Of a stretch of 64,000 nt of DNA, positions 38,501 through 49,673 are shown piece by piece. The translations under genes and the position numbers were made by a program. The stretch's first letter is position 1; each line of letters begins with the position of its first letter. The DNA is from Aralia elata. Taxonomy: Eukaryota > Streptophyta > Magnoliopsida > Apiales > Araliaceae. The notes under the pieces are model-generated. The model was not told the origin of the DNA. It searched no databases and worked only from the letters and a program-made list of their open reading frames with translations. The stretch spans positions 79,361,971 through 79,425,970 of the forward strand of contig CM068387.1 of the NCBI GenBank assembly GCA_034770075.1, read 5' to 3'.

Positions 38501-41269
38501 AATACCAATAGTACATTAATTTGTAGAATTACTTTTTTTTATAAACATCATATATAAAACAAATAAAATATTAAAAATAATGTTATTTATAAAATAAACC
38601 TGTGTTTTGCATTCTTTTAAAAAAAACTAAATACTAAGCACTCATAAAGCATTATCATTATGTCATTTTATAAGTTTATCTCTTTATAAGCTATATTATA
38701 ATAATTATGTTGTTTATGTTATAAATATTAATTCAAATTGCTCCAAAATAATAAAATAATAAGTTATTTTAAAAATTTTCAGGATCATAAATAGTATTTT
38801 GGTTCTAATTAAATTTTAGGTTTAAAATGTGTTTTAGTAGCAGTTAAATTTTAGTTCCATATTAAAGACCAAGGACTTAAAGACTTAGTTTTGACTTAAT
38901 TTTGTCTTAATATATATGTATATAGATATATAAATATATAGATATAGATTACTCAGTCTATCAAAAAGTGTTCTATATAAAATAAAAAATATCCTATGTA
39001 AATCACAAAAAATTAAAATCATTTCCAATAATAAAAGAAAAACAGGTGCAATGGAAAAACATAGGTACATTAACAAAGCAATAAATTAAAAACAATGAAA
39101 ATTTTCTATTCAAAGACGCCTAGTTTATGTAGCTTAAATTATGATGATTCAATGGCTATCTAGATAAAATCTTCTAAATCCTCGTTACACAGAACATCAT
39201 TATAATAAAATCCAAGTATTAATTAATATTTTTTGTGGCGGCTTGGCGGAATGACAGGTTAGAAATATTTTAGTTTGAATTTTTTCGGTCAAAGGTTATT
39301 TTTATTTACAATTATTTGTATGATATTAGATTATTTTAATTTATTTATACTAGTTAAACGAGCACTTAATTTTTATCTTTGAATTAGTATCAAGATAGCA
39401 ATCTCACATATTCTTTTTTCGTGTCTAACGTCATTGATGAGAGGTGGGGATTAAAGGACAAAAATATAAAGGATTGTAGGAGTCTTTTAGATAGACCTTG
39501 GACAGTGAATCTGTGCTCAGTCTATAGAAAAACGAATCGCCCTGCAAATGTTATTGTCAAGAGTGCATCAAATCATTTAGATGTTTTTTGTTGTTTCTAA
39601 TTGCCCCTCTTTTTGCTATTAAAACTTTTGAATAATACAATGTGGGAAGAGCTACCTCACGATGTGTAGCTCATGTTTATGTTGATGTGTTTGTGTGTAG
39701 AGTTTCTATTTTGATTTGGATTCTTTATTTTGATCCAGTTATTGAGACAATGGAAACGGCGTTTTCTTGTTCTGGGATCTTTTTTCTTTGTTTTAAATCA
39801 TTGAGCAAAGAATCAAAATTGGTTCCGAAATCGCACCAAAAACTGATCAAACCGCACTGATTGAGCCGCACCAACGATTTTGGCGTATGTGGCGGTTTTA
39901 GAATAGATAGAAAATCGCATATGCAATTTGGGTGCAGTTTTGAGAGGCTCCCACATCGATTGTACCCCTCTTATATATTTTATACATATATTTAAAAAGT
40001 TATATAGACAACTTCTTAAAAATTAGACAACTTTAATTATGTTACGCACTTTTAAGCTTTTTATTAGTGATTAGAAATATTTCTAATTGAATTGCAATAG
40101 TTTAAGTAATGTTGAAGAATTCACTAGTAACATATTTCAAACCTAAAATTTGTTGTTTGATGTGATTATATTAATGTCATGTATAGTTTCTTATACATAA
40201 AGATGAATTTGATGTATTGAATATTATTGTAAACTATGTCAATTGATTTTAGAATTGAAACCAAACCAAATGAAACTGCAACGCAAGCTTTAAAACCGCA
40301 CCGCACTAATCACAAGTGGTATCATGTGTGATTTTAAAATTGTCAAATCGCACCCATTCGATTTTATATACAGTTTGAACTTTCAACTGCACTAAATTGC
40401 ACATAAAACCGCATAATGCTATAAGTTATTTGTGTGTTTGCCAAAAAAAGATTCATGTTATATCTGTTGATATTTTTTTTACTTATTACAATTAGTGACG
40501 TACTCTATAGATAATTAGAACTTCAATAATAATTATTTATAATTTTTAAATTTTGCAGAAAAGTGGAAAACATTTCCTCTCTATCATTTTTTGGGGAGTT
40601 TACCATAAAAATACACAATAGAGACATTACAAAGTGTTTCCATGTGTATTTGGCATTATAAATTTGCGTTGAAATAATAACTTCTACACCAAAAATATTA
40701 TTTTCATTTTTCTTTCTATTACTATTTTTGTGGTTTTTCAATTTGGGTAAGTTGAAAATGAAACGGCGTCAGGCTGGTCAGCTATTGAAAATGGTATGGA
40801 CAGTAAGAAGTGAGAAGCATGAATGAATAGTAGTCTCTTTTCTCTCCAATATTATTTTAATTTTACTGGCCCCCAAAGCTCCGTAAATTTTGCCCCTAAT
40901 CTTAAGAATCACTCTTGTCCTTTCCTTAGAACTGTTGGTTCCTGGTACTTTAAAAACAAATGGTGATTTTCAATATTTCAATACCAAATCCAACAAACAA
41001 ATCACAACTTCACAAAATCCAACTCCAACCCAAAGACTTAGAACAGTAGCTGATTTCCCAGCAAAATTGGGAACATGGGTTTGTGATTTCATCTGCCATT
41101 GACTCATCCTGGTGAGTTGCACTTGCCTTTTTCATATTCTGCTCATATAATTTTCCTTTCTTCTATTAAATTCCACTATGTGCCCAAAACACACCCAAAT
41201 ACGAATTTGTGGTTTATTGGTAGTATTCTAGAGGTATAACGAATCTTGGGTGCTTGATCTTCTAGTAAA
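35535..41269. other. Long AT-rich intergenic region
   Basis: It contains a Stowaway-like MITE at about 36011-36268 and a very AT-rich stretch at 37080-38900 with partly repeated blocks (cataatattttttctatat occurs near 37561 and 37731) introduced by ggcccatccttccacggatt. A short remnant near 39480-39590 encodes RPWTVNLCSVYRKTNRPAN in an open frame, like the tail of a LINE RNase H domain. At about 39840-40420 there are many short aaaccgcac/ttgcggttt-like words. No intact gene is seen. Confidence 0.4.
36011..36268. mobile_element. Degenerate Stowaway-like MITE
   Basis: Begins after TA with cttcattcgtttcaaattat and ends gaaataaaaagag before TA. The subterminal arms ttattgacttttgaaaatca and gactttaaaatgtcaataa are complementary, and the inner parts (gatatttttaaatttaaaat against gagtttaaaaatctcttaag) also pair. 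Confidence 0.68.
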
Positions 41270-42175
41270 ATGAGGGACTTTCCATCTTGTTTTGGTGAAA
41301 ATGGAGTTCAAGTTGCTGATGCATCTTCTTCTTCAACTGTAAGCACAAGTAAAGCGTCTCAAAATTTGGTTACATGTATTTATCAGTGTAAATTAGTTGG
41401 CAAATCTTGTCTGATTATCATATCCTGGAGCAAGAATTTGATGGGTCATTGTCTGGGTGTTGAAATTGACAATTTATCTCATCAGTGTCTCTGTAGAGTT
41501 GATGTTAAGCCTTCTTTGTTCTCTAAAAGAAAAGGGTCAAAGTGTTTAGAAGTAAATTCTTCCAAAATTGAAATGTATTGGGACCTTTCTTTGGCAAAAT
41601 TTGGGTCTGGGCCGGAGCCTCTAGAGGGGTTTTATGTAGCAGTGGCGTGTAAGGGAGAGATGGTTCTGCTCATTGGGGATCTGAGGAAAGATGCATTCAA
41701 GAAAACTAATGCTATCCCTTCTTTGTTTAATGCCATGTTCATTTCCAAGAGGGAACACATATTTGGAAAGAGGGTCTATGGAAGTAAGGCTCAGTTCTCG
41801 GATAATGGGCAAATTCATCACCTTACAATCGAATGTGATACAGTTGGGATTGATGATCCGTGTCTCATTGTTCGTGTGGACAGTAAGACAGTGATGCAGG
41901 TAAAGCACCTCAGGTGGACATTCCGTGGAAACCATACCATTTTGGTTGATGGGCTTCCTGTAGAAGTTTTCTGGGATGTCCATAATTGGTTATTTGGCAC
42001 AACTTTTGGGAGCGCGATTTTCATGTTTCAAACTTGTTTATCAGCTGAGAAGTTATGGACTAGTCAGACCTCAGATCTATCTGAACCTCCTTGGCCTTGC
42101 TCACAGAGTTTTGGGGAGTCTAAATTACCTGGTCCTGGTTTTATTTTGACTTTGTATGCTTGGAAGAATGAGTAG
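41270..42175 (+). CDS. DUF868 family protein, single exon
   Basis: One uninterrupted 301-aa frame, a usual length for plant DUF868 (PF05910) proteins. Family-like features in order: NLVTCIYQCKLVGKSCLIII near residues 32-51, the KIEMYWDLSLAKF segment near 98-110, EGFYVAVACKGEMVLLIGDL near 118-138, then VKHLRWTFRGNHTILVDGLP and VEVFWDVHNWLFG near 212-245, and a C-terminal LPGPGFILTLYAW. No signal peptide or membrane segment is seen. The biochemical role of this family is unknown to me. A GT-led possible 5' UTR intron lies between about 41112 and 41220, based only on gtgagttg and a later ttggtag. The family call is firm from motif order. Confidence 0.9.
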   Translation: MRDFPSCFGENGVQVADASSSSTVSTSKASQNLVTCIYQCKLVGKSCLIIISWSKNLMGHCLGVEIDNLSHQCLCRVDVKPSLFSKRKGSKCLEVNSSKIEMYWDLSLAKFGSGPEPLEGFYVAVACKGEMVLLIGDLRKDAFKKTNAIPSLFNAMFISKREHIFGKRVYGSKAQFSDNGQIHHLTIECDTVGIDDPCLIVRVDSKTVMQVKHLRWTFRGNHTILVDGLPVEVFWDVHNWLFGTTFGSAIFMFQTCLSAEKLWTSQTSDLSEPPWPCSQSFGESKLPGPGFILTLYAWKNE

Positions 42176-44366
42176 ATGTGAATTCTTCCTTGATTCATTA
42201 CATATATTTTTTACTTGAATGATTGGACGTGGTTGATTATATTCAAGATGCTATTTACCGAATCAGTGCATCTGGATTCTTGCTTAATTGTTCACTTTAC
42301 ATTTTACAATTACTTGATATGAATGGAAAAACTTAACTTGGTTATTGTTATACTATTATTACTTAATTCATGACATGCTTTACACTTTTACTACTGTGAT
42401 TGTCTTGGAGATTGTCCTAACTTTCAATAATGCCAATTTGTCAACTTGGAGGCTGGAGCCTGATTTTATGCTTTAGTAAAGGACTTGATTTGAATGATAT
42501 CCGATGTAATTCTTACTTGATATGGTGCTCTTTTTTGCATTTTCCAATTGATTTACTTGGACCATTATGAGTTCAAAGCATGGATAAATTTTAGTAGATT
42601 ATGATTGAACTGAAAATTTGCTTTTGCTTCCATCATTCTCTTGTGGAGAGTGCTTTAATGAATAAATTTGCGTAACTTGGGGTTTTAGCTTGGCACTCTA
42701 TCTTAAAGCACTATCACTTCTATGAGTTATGTCTTCGTTATGGAAGAAAAATCCTTCAAGGATTAACTATGATGATAGCATTTACTGACTGGAGAAAGGT
42801 AAGGTGATGGTTATTGAACCAGATATATGCCACTTTCTATTAGTGACACCTTATTGAAGCTAACATCTTATTCTTGTGGCAGGGGTTTAATTTGGTGAGC
42901 CTGAAATTTGTGTATGTCATGGCAAAAGGAGGTACTTCAACACTTGATACTGCTGTGAGCCTATGACACCAGGTTATCCCTTTTGAGTTTTGATTGTGAG
43001 TTCTCAGTCATAGGCATGTTAAAGTATTCCTATTGTTGCTGCACAAAACAATAGCTCCTCAATTACTATTTTGGACATTTCTTTCTTAGTTATCTTGGGA
43101 AAAACTAAATATTTCAAAGCGGATAGCTATTCCACTTTTAAGTTGATGATGGGTTTAGTTGAATGTGATGGATTCTTTCCTGGAATTCTGTTTGACTTCT
43201 ATCTTTTGTTAAATAATTGGCCATCAAATTTTAGCTCAAATTCTCATTGCTATTCTTTTCAGCAACTTGTGTAGTTATTTTTTTGGTTAATAGATATTTC
43301 AAAAACTCTGGTTTGTAATTATCTAATGTAAACTACCTCTGTATGCCAACAGCTGGCTCTTTTAGACACTATGAACTACTTGGTTTGAACTATTAGTTTG
43401 TGATTTTGTATACCTCTCGTCCGATCATTCTTGATATGTATTCTAAGACATGATTTACTTTTGTCAATAGTTTGATCACGTGGTGGCAACTCAGCTACAG
43501 TCCAGTGACTTGGGTTGTGGTGTTACCAAGTCTAATGATTTATCTGGGGTTCTATTGGCTTATCATGGTTACAATACCATGCCATTGTTTTCTCCAAGTT
43601 CCTAGCAAACTAATGAGGGGACAGAAGCAAGTTCAAAGTTGCCTAGTGTGAAGAGGCAAGAGGAATTGCTCAAGCAGTAATGCTGGATTCCGTAGGTACA
43701 TTGAAGTATTTTGGGCATGAGAGATAAGAATTCGAGTATATATGTAATCATTGTTAAGACTAGATTTTTTGGACTAATTAACAAAGTTTTTACGATTTTT
43801 TTTTAAATTTTTATATATTGAATAGAATTAAAGAAAAAATGTAATGGAGGGAATCAAGTCCGAATTCTAAAATATGTTATCTAGCTTCACGAGTGTTTGG
43901 CAATCATTTGTAACAACAGTAATCTTTGCATTGGGTGTAACAATAGCTATCTTTGCATTGGTTTGTGTTTGGCAATTAATCATTTGTATTTGTAATTAAT
44001 TGTCTATCTTCCAAGCCGCAGGAATAATTTATACCTAAAGTTGGGGATTTGTCGCTTTCACAATTGTAGCTTAAATAAGTCCGTCTTACTACTACTTTAT
44101 TACGGCCACTAATATTTCATTAATCAATTTTAATCAAGCTTATTGGTCAAAATAAAATTTTGAAGGACTTTCTAAGTTTGCCTTTTAGCATAATTTGGTA
44201 AATATGTTACCCTTATGAAATGGTCTACGCTCAGTGGCGAAGTGAGAGAAAATTTTTGAGCGAGGTCAAAATTATTATTAAGTTATAAATAATTTGACGG
44301 AGAGTCAATTTTTTGTAATACTTTTATATTTTTGGGTCACACACACGTGTGTGTATATATATATAT
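42176..44366. other. Downstream of DUF868 gene; one degenerate coding-like patch
   Basis: AT-rich sequence likely includes the 3' UTR of the DUF868 gene. At about 43472-43681 a plus-strand frame reads open for some 40 codons (ATQLQSSDLGCGVTKSNDLS within it), meets one TAG, and continues in frame for 24 codons to TAA. This looks like a decayed exon of an unidentified gene. At 44225-44340 a tggcgaagtgagagaaaatt segment resembles transposon-related sequence. Confidence 0.4.
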
Positions 44367-44621
44367 GAGTGCATTTCAAAAGCATACTCCCTTAAATAAT
44401 ATACCAAGCATACCCCCTTTAACGATGGACCGGGCGACGGTTTGGTTCGTCGCCATGACTCTGGTCCATCGCTATAGCTTTTAGCGACGGGTCCATGCTC
44501 CGTCGCTAAAACTTTTAGCGACGGACCGAACTTATGGCGACAGACCAAACCGTCGCCCGATCCGTCGTTAAAAGGGGTATGTTTGGTATGTCATTTAAGA
44601 GGTATGCTCTTGATCCATTCT
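44367..44621. mobile_element. Foldback MITE with GACGG-rich arms
   Basis: Both ends share, in inverse orientation, aagagcatac(c)tc and ataccaaacatacccc. The interior carries repeated agcgacgga/tccgtcgct words that pair across the centre. The element stands in an (AT)n context on both sides, so its target duplication cannot be read. A related, shorter copy lies at 59708-59862. The family name is unknown to me; long inverted arms and no ORF make it a non-autonomous DNA transposon. Confidence 0.7.
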
Positions 44622-45509
44622 AATATATATATATATATATATATAATAAGTAATAATTCATTAATTTTTTTAAAAAATAATATAAATTAAATTATTATTT
44701 AGTTTAAAATATTATAGAGAGATATACATATATTGAGAGGATATAAGTCATATGTGGCTAAAATTTAATTGACAATGTTATAAATTTTTAATTTGACCCC
44801 GTATAGTATAAAATTTTAGTGGGATCAATTTATATATAATACTTAAATTTTTTTTAAATTTATCTTATATTATAAAATAATAATTTTTTCTTTTTCAGTG
44901 AAATCAATTAATCCACAACAATACATGTAGCTTCTCCCCTGTCTACACTTCAGGTTGCTAAGTCCAATCATTATATTGAATTGTTCATCATTTTTTTTTA
45001 TTTATTTAAGGGATAATGTATCTCCTTCCATTTACTCAAATTTAAAACTCCAATACACCGAAAAAAGATTCTTATGACAAGATATCAACATCCATGCAGA
45101 ACATGTCTCCAAATCATATACTTGAAAATAGTCTTATTTATAAAATTTATAAATATTATATAAATATATATATATTTTATTCTATATTTATTCAAAAAAA
45201 TCATGTTGTTAATTTAATAATAAGATAGGACTCTAGTTTGAATTTACCTCTTAATAAAATTTAAAATATGTAGATATTACAAGGTAAATTTTCTCTAAAC
45301 ACCCTTAGTTTACCTCATGATTCATTTCTGAGGTCCCTCCCCCTATGCTCTTAGGATAAAATGAAATCCTAACATAAATGTATCGTAAAATTAAATTGTA
45401 ATAATATTACTCTTAGGAAAAAAAAAAGAGGTTATATTGCAGGCAAACTTGGGAGTATTAATGAATGTGGTATTTAAGAGCAACACAATCTGCTTGTACA
45501 TGTTCAGCC
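44622..45509 (+). promoter_or_regulatory. Upstream region of CuAO gene A
   Basis: AT-rich spacer between the foldback element and the first CuAO gene. Near 44720-44860 decayed transposon-like sequence is seen. No clear TATA box stands at the expected distance; ggttatattgc at 45431 is the nearest candidate. An in-frame ATG at 45465 would add 15 residues, but the ATG at 45510 has the better context (gccATGg). Confidence 0.4.
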
Positions 45510-48500
45510 ATGGCTGTTTCTTCAATCTCCAAGCTTCCCCTCTGCTTCTTCTTCTTCTCCTTCTCTCTGCTCCCCATTTTCTCTCTCATCTCCACCCATG
45601 GACATGATCACTACCACCCACTAGATCCTCTCAGTCTCTCAGAGCTCAACCAAGTCCAAGCCATAGTCAAAAGATCCAACCCCAGCCCAACCCACAACCT
45701 AACCTTTCAGTACGTGGGCTTAGATGAACCAGATAAATCCACAATCTTATCATGGTTATCTGACCAAACCACACAAAACCCACCACGCCGGGCCTCCGTT
45801 ATAGCCCGGATCAATCAAAAAAGCCATGAAATTATAGTTGATTTATCTGCAAATTCAATCATTTCAGATATAATTTATAATGGCCATGGCTATCCCGTAC
45901 TTACCTTTGAAGAACAAATAGATGCAAGTTTGTTACCACTAAAATACCCACCATTTTTAGCTTCAATTAGCAAAAGGGGGCTTAAGATTGAGGAATTAGT
46001 GTGTTTGAGTTTTACTATTGGGTGGTATGGAGAAAAGAGGACTAACAGGGTAGTTAAAATTATGTGTTATTATTTGGATGGGACTATTAATTTGTACATG
46101 AGACCGATTGAGGGCGTAACGGTTACCGTTGATCTTGATGAGATGAAGATCACGGAGTTTCGTGACCGTTTGATGGTGCCTGTACCGAAAGGAGATGGAA
46201 CAGAGTATAGAGAATCGGAGCAAAAGCCGCCATTTTGTCCAAGTTTGAAGGGGGTGACAGTATTGCAGCCCGACGGACCAAGCTTCACAATTGACGGGCA
46301 TATAATCAGGTAATATCATTACAAGGCTGCACAGCTGTAATGTTCTCTCAGTTGAATTTTTTATATTTCCAAATAGTTGGCTCTCAAATAAACAAACGTG
46401 TGACCCATCTTAATCTCATGGATCATGCAGAAGTATTCAAAATATTGTGATGTTGCTCTGACTAGTTGAAGTTGATAAAAGACTGCTTTAGAATTGAATA
46501 ATCTTTTCAGTTTGTATATTAAAAGCATTTGGTGACATTAAATGACCAAGATTTATGCCCACTCTTTGTATTACTGTCACGTACTCTTTATTTGCTTATT
46601 TACTAGTAGTATTTATTTAAACACTAGTGAGTTGATAAAAAAAATGTGGCACTTGTATAAGAATGGGAGATGAGACATTCCTTCAATTTGAGGGGATTAA
46701 GACTAGCTAGTTTCTTGAATTTCCTGCATTCATCAATATCTATCATCAAATAAATGAATTCTATTTATGTTATAGCGTATGGTGTTTGATAACTGATAAT
46801 TTGTACTAGACATGTTTTACTGTAAAAATCCATAAAATTGACGATGAATAATATCATGTCCACCAAAACTAGGTGGCCTAATTGGGAGTTTCATCTAGCT
46901 TTCGACATGCGAGCTGGTCCAGTTATATCATTAGCATCAGTATATGATCTTGAGAAGGATGAATATCGTCGCGTATTATATAAAGGATTTGTATCGGAAC
47001 TCTTTGTGCCTTACATGGATTTAACCGAGGAATGGTATTATAGGACATTTTTGGATGCTGGTGAGTATGGGTTCGGTCTCTGTGCTGTGCCACTCGAACC
47101 ACTGACCGACTGTCCAGAAAATGCAATGTTCATTGATGGTTACTTCACTGGACAGGATGGGACTCCAGTAAAAAAATCAAATGTATTTTGTGTTTTTGAG
47201 CGTTACGCTGGAGATGTCATGTGGCGCCACACAGAAGCTGGAATTCCTGGGAAACTAGTAAGTAAATTTCTTTAAAATGTGCCTAATCTGGTGTTTTTGG
47301 AGAGGTTTAAGGGATTAAAGAAGGAAAATCTTGATTTTTCGTGACATTTTGTACGAGTTTTCAGTGAAAAATAAAATTGCCTAGAGGCCTTTGGTCTCAT
47401 GTGATGGAATTTACTCCCCAGTCCAAGGGCGTAGCCAGAAATCTTATTGGGCGGGGGTCAAAACTTTTATAAATTTTTTTAAAAGTTCTAAAAAGTATTT
47501 ATGTAATATTAAATTTGCAAAAGAATATTGGAAGTTCGACGAGGATCAGTTGACTTTTCCTGCAGATAACCGAGGTCAGGCCTGAGGTGAACTTGGTAGT
47601 GAGGATGGTATCAACTGTAGGGAATTATGACTACATTGTAGATTGGGAATTCAAGCAAACTGGATCCATCAAAGTGACGGTAACTTAATGTGATATTATT
47701 AATTTCTATAGGCATAAGAAAAAATCGCGGAAAACACCACTTCTGCAACTTTTTATATACCATTTATATAGCAAACAAATGCATTACGGTGGGTCAATTT
47801 ATTTACTTTTTGATGTGTATTGGTCAATTCTTTTGTGAAATATATAGAAAAGAGTTGTGTTTATGTAAGAAAATGATGCATTCACAACTTTTGCTATTAT
47901 TTATTTTTTCTGATGTCCGTAGTTTTGTCCTATTTCAAAAAAGTAGATGTTTGTTTTCCTCTGATTCACATTATAATTGAGATGGATTTTTGAGGCTGCC
48001 AAAACTACAAAACAAAGTCTAAGATAATCGACTGTCACGCTTATGAACTCTAGGTTTTATTAAACAATAATCTAAATGATAGAACATGTTATGAAGAAAG
48101 GAAAACATGTTTCATGTTATATAGGACATTAATGTTTCATGATTTATATAACATGAAACATGTTATTTGAACATAAATCTACTTTTATCATCAACAGGTT
48201 GGACTGACAGGTTTGCTGGAAGTGAGGGGAACAATTTACACACATAATGACCAGATAAAAGAGGAAGTCTATGGTACATTGTTAGCACACAACACATTGG
48301 GTGCGTACCACGATCATTTCCTCATCTACCATCTTGATCTTGACGTGGATGGTGATGCCAATTCCTTTGTCAAGACTAACTTACAAACTGCCCGTGTAAG
48401 TGACAAAAAATCACCAAGGAAGGGCTATTGGACGGTTGTTAGCGAAACGGCTAAAACGGAGTCTGATGCAAGATTTCAGCTTGGCTCGAAGCCAGCTGAG

Positions 48501-49124
48501 CTATTAGTTGTGAATCCCAACAAGAAGACTAAGGTGGGGAACCATATCGGCTACCGTTTGATTCCAGGACCCACAGCGGGGTCCATTTTATCGGACGATG
48601 ATTATGAGCAAATCCGTGGGGGCTTCACCAAGTACAATGTGTGGGTGACACCATATAACAAGTCTGAAAAATGGGCAGCAGGGCTATTTGCTGATCAGAG
48701 TCGAGGGGATGACACTATAGCTACATGGACCCTCAGGTACCATAACAAAACTTGGACTAAGAATATCTTTTTGACAAATGGACCAAGTATATATAATTGC
48801 AGAACTTGGACTAATTCATTAATTTGATTTGGTACAAAATGGTTATCATTATGACCAACTCTTGTTTACTTTTTTTGGTTTGGTTTTGTTTTGTTTTTTG
48901 AGAACAATTCTTGGTTTAATTGTCAACGCAGAAATAGGGAAATTGAGAACAAGGACATTGTGTTATGGTACACATTGGGGTTTCATCATGTACCTTACCA
49001 AGAAGATTTTCCAGTCATGCCCACATTGAGCGGCGGTTTCGAGCTCCGGCCGGCCAATTTCTTTGAGCAAAATCCGGTCCTCAAAGTTAAGCTTCATAAG
49101 GATGAGAAGAAACCTGATTATTAG
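45510..49124 (+). CDS. CuAO: Copper-containing primary amine oxidase, gene A
   Basis: Five exons: 45510-46309, 46873-47257, 47566-47679, 48198-48736 and 48932-49124. All introns are GT..AG; the 2031-nt frame gives 676 aa, normal for plant CuAO. A hydrophobic signal peptide (LPLCFFFFSFSLL) begins the protein, then the N2/N3 domains (HPLDPLS, PPRRASVIAR, RPIEGVTVTVD) and the catalytic domain. The TPQ precursor is Tyr416 in VGNYDY, the catalytic Asp is about 328 (RTFLDAGEYGFG), and copper ligands are His471 and His473 (HDH) plus one near 631 (GFHH). The C-terminus lacks an SKL-type signal, so secretion to the apoplast is likely. It oxidises primary amines such as putrescine to aldehydes with release of ammonia and H2O2; substrate preference cannot be read here. 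Intron 2 carries a transposon-like gcgtagccagaaat segment near 47430. Confidence 0.93.
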
Positions 49125-49219
49125 AAATAATGACTACTTTAATCAGTGTATTCTTAATTTTAAAAAACCCGGTCGTATAAATAATTTCATGAGATCATGA
49201 AGTAGACTTCAAGAAAAGA

Positions 49220-49230
49220 TATATATATAT

Positions 49231-49276
<46 letters not shown>
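49220..49276. repeat. (AT)n-(GATA)n-(AG)n compound microsatellite
   Basis: A compound simple repeat between CuAO genes A and B. It starts as alternating AT, passes through gatagata and becomes about 20 units of GA. Confidence 0.9.
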
Positions 49277-49277
<1 letters not shown>

Positions 49278-49604
49278 CTAAGTCATGAATTATTATACTA
49301 GTATTAATATTAATGTAAGTTAGCATGTCAATTTGGTTAGAAATTTATGATGAGTAGTGCAAAGAAGAGTAGTAGTGAAGGGTGTGTTCTTCATGCCACA
49401 AGAAAGAAAAAAGCAGAGAAATCAAGAAAACTGTGACTACAAGGCAAGGAAAGAACATAAAAATATACTACCCAACCAACTGGTATAAAGTATGATAGGC
49501 TGTAATTGACTAATTCAGAAGGAAAAGTTCAATATTGTAACATGGAGAGCCAAAGTTTATTTGCCAAAACAAGCGTTCATGATCATGTGCACAAATCTGA
49601 CACA

Positions 49605-49673
49605 ATATATAAATTCAAACAGTAGTTGGAATCACTATGTTTATTTTCTTTGTGCTTTGATAAAACAGTTTTC
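49605..49673 (+). promoter_or_regulatory. TATA box and leader with short uORF, CuAO gene B
   Basis: A TATA motif (atatataaa, 49605-49613) precedes the gene by about 60 bases. In the leader an out-of-frame ATG at 49637 opens a 7-codon frame that ends at TGA 49658-49660, 13 bases before the main ATG at 49674. Whether the uORF is transcribed depends on the start site, which is inferred from the TATA position. Confidence 0.55.
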
